Origin: Virgisporangium aurantiacum
GTDB taxonomy: Bacteria; Actinomycetota; Actinomycetes; Mycobacteriales; Micromonosporaceae
Assembly: GCF_016863635.1 (NCBI RefSeq)
Contig: NZ_BOPG01000115.1
Coordinates: 1 to 51,888 of the forward strand
Direction: 5' to 3'
DNA length: 51,888 nt
The translations under genes and the position numbers were made by a program. The notes beneath the pieces are model-generated. The model saw nothing but the letters and a program-made list of their open reading frames with translations. It did no database searches and had not been told where the DNA came from. Every line of letters starts with the position of its first letter. Within the stretch, counting starts at the first letter, position 1. Below, piece after piece: positions 23,443 to 32,252 of the stretch.

Positions 23443-26283
23443 CTATGCGGCGTTGCCCCGGTTACGGCGCCGGGCATCGAGCTTGGCCAGAAGTTCGGTA
23501 GCGATCTGCTGAGTCTGGGGAGAGACCTCGATTTCCAGGTCGGCAAGGCGTTGGGTAAGGGCGCGGAGGGTTCGGACAACACCGTCGGCGCTGTTCAGCG
23601 TCGCGTGGAGTTGCATGGCTCGTTGGTAGACGTCCTCGTTGTAGGGGTCGACGCGGATCGCTTCCTGGACCAGCGCGAGTGCGGCGGCGGGGTCAGGGGC
23701 GTTGTCGGCGAGCCCGATGTATGCGTCCAGGATGTGGCGGCGGACCCGTTCTCGGTACGGGGCGAGCCACAGCCAGTGGTGCCCTTCGGCGACGGATCCG
23801 GTGTAGAGCTTGATGACCTGACGGAGTGCCGCCGCATGATGTGCGGGGTCGACCGCGGTGGCGGCGTCGTCGGCTGCGGCGGTCAGTTTCCATAGATCGA
23901 CTGTGATATGCGCGGGATCGAGCCGGTAGCGCTCATCGGTGCGGGGAATGGTTTCTGCGCCGACGGCTTCGGCCAGGGTTTGCCGCAGTTCGGACATGGT
24001 GGTGTGGAATCGGCGGCGGGAGACATGCGGGCGGGTTTCGGGCCACAGCACGGCCATGAGCTGGTCGCTGGTGGAGCCGTCGGGTTCGACGGCGAGGTGG
24101 ACCAGGATCTGCGTGCCGTCGGTGCGCCGTATCCGTATGTCTCGACGGCTCCCCTCACTCACGAGGTGCAGGGTCGGTTTGCCGAGGACGCTGAACCGCA
24201 GCGTGCGGACGTCGGTCGTGCCGGTCGGGTTGTGCGGGTTCGGTGACCGGGCGGTGGTGGACGTCGTCGGGGCGGGCGTGCCGTCCTGGCGGGTGGCCAA
24301 CGGGTCGGTCCGGCTAGCCGCCGCCGCAGTGTGCGAGGCCGCGCGGCTCGGCGGTGGGGGGATGTCGTTGCTGGTCGGGCGGGCCTGGCGAAGGATGTCC
24401 AGGATATCGCCGGCGGTTGCGGTGTCGAGGACGTTGAGCCGTAGTCCGGTCGTGTCGGTCGCGGGGTCGGGTCGGCTGGTGCCGTCGCTGTTGACGTGCC
24501 AGGTTGCGCCGCCGTTCCACCGGCCGAGCAGGACGCCGGCGATGGCCAGGCGGGAACCGACGGCGAGGATCGCGGCGAGGGCGGTGGCGATGGTGTCGTC
24601 GGGTGCCTGGGTGAGTAGCACGATCGGCGCATGCGCCTGATCGTGCACCGTGCTCAGGTCGCTGTCGTTGCGATCGTCGGCTTGCCGGACGCGGCGCAGC
24701 AGTTGCCGTTCCAGGTGGGTGAGGGCGCTGTCGAGGGAGTCGGCGATGTGCAGCTGGCCGAGTTGGTCGCGGTCTGGCGCGGTCGGACCGAGCAACGCGG
24801 CCAGGTCGGCGTCGGTGGTAACGATCGCCGCTTCGGCGCCGGGAGCCCACGGCCCGCCAGCGGACAGGACGGCAACGAGCACGCCGCGGGCGGCGGCCCG
24901 GGCACCGGGACCGACCAGGCCGACACCGGACGGTGGCAGGTCGGCGAGGCGAAGCGGCCGGTCTGCGCGCGTGCCCAATGTCGCCGTGGTGACGGTGGTG
25001 GCCTCCAGCGCCTCGGGCGCGAGATCGTCCATGTCGTCCTCGATCGGGGATGGTGGGCGCGCGTGATGCAGGGCGGCGATGCTCGGGGGAAGCGGGGTCA
25101 GGTCCGGGTCGTCGCGGCGGCCGTTCGCCGGTGGGCGGGGCCGGTAGCGTCGGCGTCGCTGGATCCACACGAGCGCGGCGGCTGCGGCGACGGCTGTGGC
25201 GACGGGCACGACGACCCACCCACCGGACAGTTCAATACCGAACCCGCCGTCCCTGTCGCTGCGTGCCGGCGCGGCGCTTGCGGACGGTTCCGACGGCGCG
25301 GGCGACCCCGACGACCTCGGTGGCATTCCGACGACACCATCGTCGATCGCGTCCCCGCTCGGGCTGGACGGTGAACTGGGCGATGAGCTCGGTGGGGCGG
25401 TCGGGGTTCCCGACGGGTTGTTGTCCGGCGGGACGGGGTTGGACGGGGGCGGCGGAATGGGTTGGGCGCCAGCTGGTGGTAGGGCATCTGCGGGGAGGAT
25501 CAGGACCCAGCCGGGTTCGATGTGGTCGCCGTGCTTCATCCGGCCGTTGTGGTCGTAGCGGTCCTGGTTGAGGTGGTAGATCTCGGGCCAGCGGTGCGGA
25601 TCCCCGAGCCACACTTCGGCGATCTTCCACAGCGTGTCGTGCCGGGAGACGGTGACCGTGTAGCGGTTGTCGCCGACCTGCAATGTGAGTGCACCGTCGA
25701 CGCCGCACGCGGCGAACCGCGGCATCTCGTCGTGGGTGAGTGCGGCCGTCGCGCTGTCCGCGGGTTGCCACGCCCTGGTTGTCGGGGTGGCCGACCGGGC
25801 ATCGCCGACCGTGAGGATGATCCGCCCGCCTCCAGCAGTGATGGCTTCAGAGGCGGTCGCGTTCGCCGTCGGGATGTGGGGTGCGACCGCCGGAACCACC
25901 GGCCGGGCCGGGTTTGCGACGAGGACGGTGGCAGGCCCAGCCGTCATCCCGGCGATCAACAGCGCCGCGACCGCCTGCAACGGGGAGATCAGCCGACGCC
26001 GAGTGGCGAGCTTGCCGCGCCGGGCTGCGGCGATCTCGACGGCGACGCTGTATGCGAACGCGGCCCACACGATCCACAGCGCGATGGCCAGGACGTTGAT
26101 GACGGCCTCGTCGGGAATGCTGGAGGTCAGGATCCGGGCCCACGCGTCCCACGTCGTCGGCAGGGTGCGCGGCAGGGGCGATCCGACAAACCAGCACAGG
26201 CCGGCCGGGACTCCAACGAGGATGCCGAGCAGAGCCACCGTCGATGCCAGCCGACCCGTGAACCGGAGCAATCCGCTCATCAT
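23443..26283 (-). CDS. LysM membrane protein with C-terminal SARP/BTAD domain
   Basis: A 946-residue protein. The order is: three membrane spans (about 11-33, 60-84, 100-123), a LysM domain at about 207-264 (YTVTVSRHDTLWKIAEVWLG ... GWVLILPADAL), a Pro/Ser-rich linker to 345, a fourth span at 355-374, and a long cytoplasmic part. The C-terminus has a winged-helix-like unit (LRFSVLGKPTLHLVSEG ... LMAVLWPET ... RRRFHTTMSELRQTL, about 705-815) and a bacterial transcriptional activation domain (AAALRQVIKLYTGS ... ALVQEAIRVDPYNEDVYQRAM). It could link wall state to expression or assembly of the pilus; this is inference. ATG 26283 (or 26280) overlaps the preceding stop. The frame upstream to 26751 is a shadow. 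Confidence 0.8.
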   Translation of the reverse strand: MMSGLLRFTGRLASTVALLGILVGVPAGLCWFVGSPLPRTLPTTWDAWARILTSSIPDEAVINVLAIALWIVWAAFAYSVAVEIAAARRGKLATRRRLISPLQAVAALLIAGMTAGPATVLVANPARPVVPAVAPHIPTANATASEAITAGGGRIILTVGDARSATPTTRAWQPADSATAALTHDEMPRFAACGVDGALTLQVGDNRYTVTVSRHDTLWKIAEVWLGDPHRWPEIYHLNQDRYDHNGRMKHGDHIEPGWVLILPADALPPAGAQPIPPPPSNPVPPDNNPSGTPTAPPSSSPSSPSSPSGDAIDDGVVGMPPRSSGSPAPSEPSASAAPARSDRDGGFGIELSGGWVVVPVATAVAAAAALVWIQRRRRYRPRPPANGRRDDPDLTPLPPSIAALHHARPPSPIEDDMDDLAPEALEATTVTTATLGTRADRPLRLADLPPSGVGLVGPGARAAARGVLVAVLSAGGPWAPGAEAAIVTTDADLAALLGPTAPDRDQLGQLHIADSLDSALTHLERQLLRRVRQADDRNDSDLSTVHDQAHAPIVLLTQAPDDTIATALAAILAVGSRLAIAGVLLGRWNGGATWHVNSDGTSRPDPATDTTGLRLNVLDTATAGDILDILRQARPTSNDIPPPPSRAASHTAAAASRTDPLATRQDGTPAPTTSTTARSPNPHNPTGTTDVRTLRFSVLGKPTLHLVSEGSRRDIRIRRTDGTQILVHLAVEPDGSTSDQLMAVLWPETRPHVSRRRFHTTMSELRQTLAEAVGAETIPRTDERYRLDPAHITVDLWKLTAAADDAATAVDPAHHAAALRQVIKLYTGSVAEGHHWLWLAPYRERVRRHILDAYIGLADNAPDPAAALALVQEAIRVDPYNEDVYQRAMQLHATLNSADGVVRTLRALTQRLADLEIEVSPQTQQIATELLAKLDARRRNRGNAA

Positions 26284-26726
26284 GGCGGCGGACCAGCGAC
26301 CGGGGTGGCCGACGCCGTGGCGGTGACCGACACTGTGGGGTGGCCGAACCCAGCCAGCATCGGGGTGTCCTGCTGGCTGGTGGCGGTGACCGTGATCTGC
26401 GCGGCGGTGACCGCGACGGTGCCGGTCGCGCCCGCGGCGGCCAGGAACCGGTTGGCCGCGGCGGCCGCCCGCGCCGGATCGAGCCGCAGGGTGCCGTTGG
26501 TGCGGTAGGCGGCCAGGTCGATCTCCTGTGCACCGGCGCGGGCTGCTTGCTGGGCGAGGTCGTAGCCGTGGGTGCGGGCGCCGAAGACGACTCCGCCGCC
26601 GAGCACCACGCCGGCGAGGACGACGACGATCAGCCCGGTGTACAGCATCCAGACGGTGGCCATTCCGTCGTCGCGACGAAGGCGGCGTAGCAGCGGCTGC
26701 CAACAGCGTGGCCGAGAACCGGTCAT
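26280..26726 (-). CDS. TadG-like pseudopilin
   Basis: A 148-residue protein with a basic N-terminus, the motif DDGMATVWMLYTGLIVVVLAGVVLGGGVVFG (about 19-50), and an extracytoplasmic domain with Thr/Ala-rich strands. Position and shape match the TadG/Rv3660-type Flp-associated proteins. The Glu at +5 after the processing Gly that is present in the two TadE-like neighbours is replaced by Trp here, so its processing may differ. It overlaps the previous gene by 4 nt (26723-26726). Confidence 0.65.
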   Translation of the reverse strand: MTGSRPRCWQPLLRRLRRDDGMATVWMLYTGLIVVVLAGVVLGGGVVFGARTHGYDLAQQAARAGAQEIDLAAYRTNGTLRLDPARAAAAANRFLAAAGATGTVAVTAAQITVTATSQQDTPMLAGFGHPTVSVTATASATPVAGPPP

Positions 26727-27190
26727 GGCGTGACGCTCCGGTACACGTCAATCGGGCTGGTCGACCGGGCTTCGGTCGTGACGCTCCCGGGCAGGCTGAG
26801 TCCGGTCAGACCCTGGGTGGCGACCCGGCAGGTCACGGCGACGGTGACGCTGCCGCCACGGCGAAAATCGTTGGTGTCCACCGTGACCGACACGTTCGTG
26901 CATCGGTTGGACACGTTCGCCGTGGCCGCATCCTGGGCTGCGACGGCGGCGCCGGCGGCGGTGCGTGACAGGGAGGCGGCTCGGGCGCCGGCGGCGGCAG
27001 CGGAGTTGACGTCGATGGTGGTGCGGCCGAGGTTGAACGCCGCGACGACGAGGAAGACCAGCATGACTCCGAACGGCACCGACAGGGCGACCTCCACGGC
27101 GACGCCGCCGTCGTCGTCCACGATGGACACTGGTCTGCTGCGACGCAGGTAGGGTCCACACCGCATCGTCTGTCCTATGTGGATCGTCAT
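26723..27190 (-). CDS. TadE-like pseudopilin
   Basis: A 155-residue protein with a basic leader, then DDDGGVAVEVALSVPFGVMLVFLVVAAFNL: the class IVb motif G/xxxxE with a hydrophobic helix. A globular part with two cysteines (NRCTNVSVTV and VTCRVATQ) follows. TadE-like pseudopilins are needed for assembly of Flp pili. ATG 27190 overlaps the previous stop (4 nt). Confidence 0.75.
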   Translation of the reverse strand: MTIHIGQTMRCGPYLRRSRPVSIVDDDGGVAVEVALSVPFGVMLVFLVVAAFNLGRTTIDVNSAAAAGARAASLSRTAAGAAVAAQDAATANVSNRCTNVSVTVDTNDFRRGGSVTVAVTCRVATQGLTGLSLPGSVTTEARSTSPIDVYRSVTP

Positions 27191-27576
27191 GATCCGGCTC
27201 GTTCGGTGGGGGCCTGCACCGTTACGGTGATGGCGGGTTGGACGCCGGGGATGATGGCACGGGCGTGGCCGCGGATGGTCACGGTGGTCGTGGCGGCGGC
27301 GCGGGTTACGGTGATGGTCGGCTCGACGACGAACTGGCCGCCGAGCTGCTCCAGCAGCGCGACGGCGTCCTGGTAGCCGGCCGCCTCGGTGCCGCCGACC
27401 ACGCGGCTGGCCTGTAGGGCGTGGTTGGCCGCTTGCCGAGCCGCCAGGTCACCCAGCGCCCACAGGCCGACCTGCACAGCGAAGGTCAGCAGCAGCACCA
27501 GGATCGGCGCACCCAAGGCGAACTCCACCGTCGCCGACCCGCGCTCACCGCGACTACCGGCGCGTTCGCGGCTCAC
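27187..27576 (-). CDS. TadE-like pseudopilin
   Basis: A 129-residue protein. The GTG at 27576 overlaps the stop of the Flp gene (GTGA), like most junctions of this operon; ATG 27588 is the alternative. The leader is followed by GERGSATVEFALGAPILVLLLTFAVQVGLWAL, with Glu at +5 after the cleavage Gly. The distal part (ITVTRAAATTTVTIRGHARA) is a small strand-rich domain. It is a typical TadE partner for the pilin next door. Confidence 0.8.
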   Translation of the reverse strand: MSRERAGSRGERGSATVEFALGAPILVLLLTFAVQVGLWALGDLAARQAANHALQASRVVGGTEAAGYQDAVALLEQLGGQFVVEPTITVTRAAATTTVTIRGHARAIIPGVQPAITVTVQAPTERAGS

Positions 27577-27761
27577 CCGAAGAACCATCGCGAGACGATG
27601 CCCGCCAGGCCGGTCCGGAACGCCGCGTAGAGGGCGAGGACGACGGCAGCGCTGGCGCCGATGCCGATGGCGTACTCGGTGACGTGGCTGCCGCGTTCGG
27701 GTTCGCGACGGAGCAGCCGTAACCGCTCCCGCAGCGTGGCGACAAGTGAGGCCAGGTCCAT
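27573..27761 (-). CDS. Flp-type major pilin candidate
   Basis: A 62-residue protein missed by length filters. ATG 27761 has GGAGGAA upstream. A charged 24-residue leader (MDLASLVATLRERLRLLRRE) ends in ERG, followed by SHVTEYAIGIGASAAVVLALYAAF. This fits the Flp motif G/xxxxEY exactly, with Glu at +5 and Tyr at +6. After processing, a pilin of about 34 residues would remain, short for Flp. It lies between tadC and the first tadE gene, as expected. Confidence 0.75.
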   Translation of the reverse strand: MDLASLVATLRERLRLLRREPERGSHVTEYAIGIGASAAVVLALYAAFRTGLAGIVSRWFFG

Positions 27762-27784
27762 GATTCGGTTCCTCCGTTGTCGAG

Positions 27785-28654
27785 TCAGGGTTGGAGCGCG
27801 GCCATGGTCGGGTAGACCAGGAACAGCAGAAAGATGCTGGTCAGGACCATCAAAGGGATGCTCATGCGTTCCGTCGCGGATTCGGCGCGCGCCTCCATCT
27901 CCGCGGTGAGCCGTTCGGACAGGGCGTCGCCGCGGTCGATGAGGGCCTCGCGGATGCGGCTGCCCTCCCCCGATGCGAGTTGCAGCGTGCCGGCGAGCTG
28001 TTGCAGCTGCACCACGCCGGTGGTCTCCCCGAGTTCCTTCAGCGGTTGCCACAGCGGAACCCGTGTCACCTGGGCGACGGTGAGGGCGTGCCGGATCCGT
28101 CCGGCGGCCCAGCCCGAGGCGATGCCCGCGGCATCGGTGAATGCCTGCTCCACCCCGGCACCGGCGGCCAGGGCCGAGGGGACGATGTCGAGCAGCGCAG
28201 CCAGCGTGTGGCGCATGTGCAGCCGCCTTTCCTCGGCCTCCTCATGCAGCGACACGGAGGTCACCAGGAACCCGCCGACTGCCAAGACCAGGCCCAGCCA
28301 CAGCGGCACGGTCCATCCGATGCGGGCGCCCATCAGGTTCAGTCCCGCGACCGTGGCGCCCGGTGCGAGCAGGCCGAGTGCGGTCACGCCGAGCAGGCTG
28401 GTCAGGTACCGGGTGGGATCGCGGTCGAGGATGGCCAGATCCTGCGCGACGTTGTCGCGGTGCAGGCCGAGCCGGTACAACGGTCGGGCGAGCGCGTTCA
28501 GGACCCGCTCGCCTCGCGGCACCGGTACCGGCGGAGGGCGACGAAGCGTTTCGAGGGCGGTGGCCAGCCGCGGGCGCGCCGGGCGCAGTCCGTACGCGAC
28601 CAGCGTGACGCCGAGGCCGATGCCGGCGCCGACGAAGACCAGCGAGCCGATCAC
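27785..28654 (-). CDS. TadC-like type II secretion F domain protein
   Basis: A 289-residue inner-membrane platform protein. Spans near the start (VIGSLVFVGAGIGLGVTLVA), the centre (LLGVTALGLLAPGATVAG; VPLWLGLVLAVGGFLVTSV) and the end (IPLMVLTSIFLLFLVYPTMA) bracket a cytoplasmic T2SSF domain (LLDIVPSALAAGAGVEQAF ... LQQLAGTLQLASGEGSRIREAL). GTG 28654 overlaps the TadB stop (GTGA). It should work with TadA and TadB to push pilin subunits. Confidence 0.85.
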   Translation of the reverse strand: MIGSLVFVGAGIGLGVTLVAYGLRPARPRLATALETLRRPPPVPVPRGERVLNALARPLYRLGLHRDNVAQDLAILDRDPTRYLTSLLGVTALGLLAPGATVAGLNLMGARIGWTVPLWLGLVLAVGGFLVTSVSLHEEAEERRLHMRHTLAALLDIVPSALAAGAGVEQAFTDAAGIASGWAAGRIRHALTVAQVTRVPLWQPLKELGETTGVVQLQQLAGTLQLASGEGSRIREALIDRGDALSERLTAEMEARAESATERMSIPLMVLTSIFLLFLVYPTMAALQP

Positions 28655-29490
28655 GGTGCGGCCTCGTCCGGGTTGGTGAGGATCCGCGGCAGGTCCGGGA
28701 CCCGACTGGTCCGCACCATCCATGCCAGCGCCCCGCCGAACGCGACGCCGAGCACGGCCAGGATCAGTTGACCCACAGCGGTGCTGTACGGGACGACGAT
28801 GTCGTCGGCGAAGACGAGCAACAGCCCGACCGTGGCCAGGATGACCGTGATGACGATGCGGGTGGCGGTGCGGATGCGGACCCGGCCGGTGGCGATGCGC
28901 ATCCGCGCCGAGGCCTTGCGCCGGGCCTGGCGGCCGACTCCGGACAAGCCGGTGGCGATGTCCCGCGCCTCGTACTGGGCCGCCAGCAGCAGCACGTTGA
29001 CGACCATGTCAGCGGTGGGATCCTCCAGATCGGCGGCGAGAGCCCGCAGCGCCGGCGCCAGGCGCGTGCCCGCCCTCAAGGACGCCGACAGCGCCTCCAA
29101 TTGCGGGCGGATCTCGACCGGGGCGGATTCGGCGGTCTTGATGAGGGTCTGTTCGATGCCGGCCGCGGACCGCAGTGTGCCGGACAGGTCCTCGGCCCAC
29201 GCCGCGATCGCTTCCACGCGGTCCAGGGCACGGCGGTGGGCCCGGTCGGGGCCTAGCACCTTCGGTAGATTCCACGCGGCGACGCCGGCCAGTACCGCCC
29301 CGACCGGCCAGCGGGTCGCCGCGCCGACCACTGCGGCGGCGGTCAGCACACCGGCGACCCGGACGGCAGACACCCTGCCCCGGACGCGGCGGAACCGAGC
29401 GTCTGGACGGGGTTGTGGCCGTAGGCCGGCGGCCAGCATCAGAACGGCGGCGCCGAACCCGGCTCCGAGCAGAGCGAACAGTGCCCGCAT
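28651..29490 (-). CDS. TadB-like type II secretion F domain protein
   Basis: A 279-residue protein starting at ATG 29490. An N-terminal span (LFALLGAGFGAAVLMLAAGL), two central spans, and a T2SSF cytoplasmic helix bundle (AIAAWAEDLSGTLRSAAGIEQTL ... LLLAAQYEARDIATGLSGVG). The last spans are IVITVILATVGLLLVFAD and LILAVLGVAFGGALAWMV. It is the second platform component and begins 7 nt after tadA. Confidence 0.85.
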   Translation of the reverse strand: MRALFALLGAGFGAAVLMLAAGLRPQPRPDARFRRVRGRVSAVRVAGVLTAAAVVGAATRWPVGAVLAGVAAWNLPKVLGPDRAHRRALDRVEAIAAWAEDLSGTLRSAAGIEQTLIKTAESAPVEIRPQLEALSASLRAGTRLAPALRALAADLEDPTADMVVNVLLLAAQYEARDIATGLSGVGRQARRKASARMRIATGRVRIRTATRIVITVILATVGLLLVFADDIVVPYSTAVGQLILAVLGVAFGGALAWMVRTSRVPDLPRILTNPDEAAP

Positions 29491-29497
29491 TCGATGC

Positions 29498-30799
29498 TCA
29501 CCACCCCAGGGCCTGGTCCGGGTTGAACCCGGCCGCGGCGAGTTGGTCCATGGTGTCGGTGCGCATCGGCGCCGCCGCCGTGGCGCGGCGGTCCGGTCCC
29601 GGCCGGAAGAGCTCGTTGGAGACGATCTCTCCGGCGTCGGCGTGGTGGATTTCGCGGACGGAGGAGACGACCCGGTGGCCGTCGGTGGTCTGGTCGAGGT
29701 GGATGACGAAATGGACCGCGCCGGCGATGAGCAGGTTGGCCGCCTCGAACGACAGACCTTCCGGGGCGAGCATGGCGTAGGCGGCCAGCCGCGACAGCGC
29801 CTGTCGGGAGCTCGATGCGTGCACGGTGGCCAGCGAGCCGTCGTTGCCCTGCGACATGGCCATGCACATCGCGAGCGACTCCTTGCCGCGGACCTCGCCG
29901 ACGATGACCCGGTCCGGTGACATGCGCAGCGCGTCGCGGACCAGCTCGTCCAGGCCGATGGCGCCGACGCCCTCGATGTTGGCCTCGCGGGCCTGCAACG
30001 CCTCGACGTCGACGCGGGACGGGTCGCGGTCGAGCGCCAGCTCGTATGCGTCCTCAACTGTGATCAGCCGCTCCCACGCCGGGATGGCCTGGGCCAGGGC
30101 CCGCACGAACGTGGTCTTGCCGCGGCCGGTGCCACCCGAGACGACGATGTTCTTCCCCGCGAGCACCATGGCGGTAAACAGGTCCCGTAGGTCGGTCGTA
30201 AGTGTGGCCATTCCGACCAGGTCGTCAAGAGACACCTTCAGGAACCGGTGCCGGCGGATCGAGACGCACACCCGCTCGGTCACCGCCATCAACGCGAACA
30301 GCCGCGACCCGTCCGGCAACTGCACACTCAACCGCGGTACGCCGCGGTCGAACCGGCGCTCCTCCGCACCGGAGCGAGCGGCGATCGTGCGGACCAGGTC
30401 GACGAGCTCGTCCTGCGACCCGACCACCGGGGGCAGCCGTTCCCGACGACCGTCGGCGTAGCGGACGATCACGCCGTCGGCGCCCTTGATGTTGATGTTC
30501 TCGATCTCCGTGTTGTCCAGCAACGGCTGCAGGCCGCCCAGGCCGGTGAGTGCGTCAAGAACCGTCCGGGCGACGTGGGCCTCCACGGGCGGGTCCAGCG
30601 GCATCCGTCCGTCGCTCAGGCACTCACGGGCGTGTGCATCAAGTGCCGCCCGGATCAGGTCACGGACCAGTTGCTGCCGGGCCGCGCCGATCACGGTTTG
30701 GCCAGCGGAGGCCAGTTCAGCAACAACCTGGCTGCGGACCCGCGTGACGAGGTCCTGATACGGCTGGGCGCCGCCGTTTCCGGGCATTGGCGTCGTCAA
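29498..30799 (-). CDS. TadA/CpaF-type pilus assembly ATPase
   Basis: A 433-residue secretion ATPase. It contains the N-terminal GLGGLQPLLDNTEIENINIKG region, RGVPRLSVQLPDGSRLFAL, Walker A in VVSGGTGRGKTTFVRAL (about 214-230), the Asp-box VEDAYELAL, Walker B in DRVIVGEVRGKE, and the His-box SLATVHASS. It powers Flp pilus assembly from the cytoplasmic face. TTG 30799 is the start: it overlaps the previous stop (TTGA) and has GGAGGT six nt upstream. Confidence 0.9.
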   Translation of the reverse strand: MTTPMPGNGGAQPYQDLVTRVRSQVVAELASAGQTVIGAARQQLVRDLIRAALDAHARECLSDGRMPLDPPVEAHVARTVLDALTGLGGLQPLLDNTEIENINIKGADGVIVRYADGRRERLPPVVGSQDELVDLVRTIAARSGAEERRFDRGVPRLSVQLPDGSRLFALMAVTERVCVSIRRHRFLKVSLDDLVGMATLTTDLRDLFTAMVLAGKNIVVSGGTGRGKTTFVRALAQAIPAWERLITVEDAYELALDRDPSRVDVEALQAREANIEGVGAIGLDELVRDALRMSPDRVIVGEVRGKESLAMCMAMSQGNDGSLATVHASSSRQALSRLAAYAMLAPEGLSFEAANLLIAGAVHFVIHLDQTTDGHRVVSSVREIHHADAGEIVSNELFRPGPDRRATAAAPMRTDTMDQLAAAGFNPDQALGW

Positions 30800-31572
30800 C
30801 GGTTCACCTCCAGCGCACCGTCACGGACCCGCCAACCACCGGCCATGGCGACGTTGCCGGTCGGCTTGCCGCTCAGCGTGTGTGCGATCCCGGCCGCGGC
30901 CCGGGGCAGCTGCTGCCGCCACCACCCACGGCCCACCAACCGGCCGGACAACACCCCAGCACCCGACCGGTCGTGCGGAACCTCACCGGCCACGTCGACG
31001 CCCAGATCACGGGCCATCTCCACAGCCGAGTACCGGCCCGACCCCACCCGAACCAGCCACAGCCGGCCGCGCAGCGCTTCACGCAGCCAGCCCAGCCGGG
31101 CGCCGACCTGGGCCAACTCCGCCAACTCGGGCGCGACCACGAGCAACACATGATCCGCTGTCGCGGCCAACTGCAGACCGGGTCCGCCGCGGGTCAGTCG
31201 GCCGACGTCGGCCACCACCGTCAGGACCGTGCCTGCCCGTGCCAGGACCCCACCGGCGGCGTATGCCAGCGTCTGTACCGATGCCGCCGCCGCGTCGCCC
31301 GGCGGGGCCAACACCACGTCCACGCCCAACCCCAGCCGCTGCACATGCCGCGTGAGCGGCTCGTCCACGGCGCCGGCCCGGCAAGCGGCAGCCAGGCTCG
31401 ACAGACCGGGATCCGGGTGGTGCCCGAAGCGGTAGGCCAGATCACCGCCGTCGGCGTCGCACTCGACGAGCACCGCCCCCGGCTGCGTCCACCGTGCCGC
31501 CAATGCCAGCGCCAGCGTGGTCGCTCCATGCGATCCCTTCGCCGATGCGACGGCCACCAACACCCTGCTCAC
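30796..31572 (-). CDS. CpaE/TadZ-like MinD/ParA ATPase
   Basis: A 258-residue P-loop protein. The deviant Walker A reads AKGSHGATTLALALA near the N-terminus: the signature Lys is kept, and the usual second Lys is Ala as in several CpaE/TadZ proteins. LVECDADGGDLA holds the switch Asp. CpaE/TadZ proteins localise the Tad machine at a cell position. GTG 31572 overlaps the cpaB stop (GTGA), and the stop overlaps the tadA start. Confidence 0.75.
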   Translation of the reverse strand: MSRVLVAVASAKGSHGATTLALALAARWTQPGAVLVECDADGGDLAYRFGHHPDPGLSSLAAACRAGAVDEPLTRHVQRLGLGVDVVLAPPGDAAAASVQTLAYAAGGVLARAGTVLTVVADVGRLTRGGPGLQLAATADHVLLVVAPELAELAQVGARLGWLREALRGRLWLVRVGSGRYSAVEMARDLGVDVAGEVPHDRSGAGVLSGRLVGRGWWRQQLPRAAAGIAHTLSGKPTGNVAMAGGWRVRDGALEVNR

Positions 31573-32252
31573 CCACCCCCGCCGAGCTGAACCAACGACA
31601 CGTCACCGGCCGCCGACGCGACCCGAGTCGCATCCGGTTCGGCCAGCAGCAGCGTCACCACCGTCAGGCCCGACTGGTCCACCGCCGTCTCGATCGACAC
31701 CACCACCCCTGCGGCCTGCACCACCTGACCGACTGCACCCGCCGGCGCGGCCCCGGCGTTCGCCGAGACGACCAGCACTGACACCCGAGCGCCACGGACC
31801 AGGCTGGACGGGGCGTGGCCGGCCTTCACCGCCACCGCTATCACCGCCTGCCCGGCCGGGGGCCACGCAGGCTCTCCGATCTGCCCAGGGGCCAGCAGAC
31901 TTCCCGCCGCCAGCGGCACCGCCGCGGCACGGCCCTTCACCGACGACACGTGTGATGCCGGGACCGTCGCCACGCGGGCCTCGGCGGCCACCCGGACCAC
32001 CGTCACATCCGCGTCGCCGATGATCTGCCCTGCGTTGATCGCACGGGCGGCCGCGAGGACCGGTACCCGCCGATCGATCCGGTCCGCCACAACGGTCCCG
32101 GCCAACGCGAACCCGAGGATCAGCACGGCGCCGACGAGCACCCACGGCACGCTGATCCGACGACGGGTCACCAATGCGGGCGACGCAACGGGGCGGATCC
32201 GCCCGTCGGACGAGTTCGGCCGCTCTGTACCGACCCTCGACACCCCGTTCAC
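31569..32252 (-). CDS. CpaB/RcpC-like SAF domain protein
   Basis: A 227-residue protein. One N-terminal span (ISVPWVLVGAVLILGFALAGTVVA) is followed by a SAF domain (VPVLAAARAINAGQIIGDADVTVV) and a strand-rich part with AVAVKAGHAPSSLVRGARVSVLVV. This is the CpaB/RcpC layout of an inner-membrane-anchored pilus factor. GTG 32252 overlaps the preceding stop; upstream open frame to 32744 is antisense to the next gene and rejected. Confidence 0.75.
   Translation of the reverse strand: MNGVSRVGTERPNSSDGRIRPVASPALVTRRRISVPWVLVGAVLILGFALAGTVVADRIDRRVPVLAAARAINAGQIIGDADVTVVRVAAEARVATVPASHVSSVKGRAAAVPLAAGSLLAPGQIGEPAWPPAGQAVIAVAVKAGHAPSSLVRGARVSVLVVSANAGAAPAGAVGQVVQAAGVVVSIETAVDQSGLTVVTLLLAEPDATRVASAAGDVSLVQLGGGG

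Noticed and set aside
26284..26751. N-terminal extension of the LysM-BTAD protein
   Set aside because: This stretch is the out-of-frame shadow of the TadG-like gene; the ATG at 26283 overlaps the previous stop as at other junctions.
27791..28771. Long plus-strand frames across tadC and tadB (27791-28771, 28781-29920)
   Set aside because: Opposite to well-supported Tad genes; the translations are Arg/Ser/Ala-rich composition artefacts.
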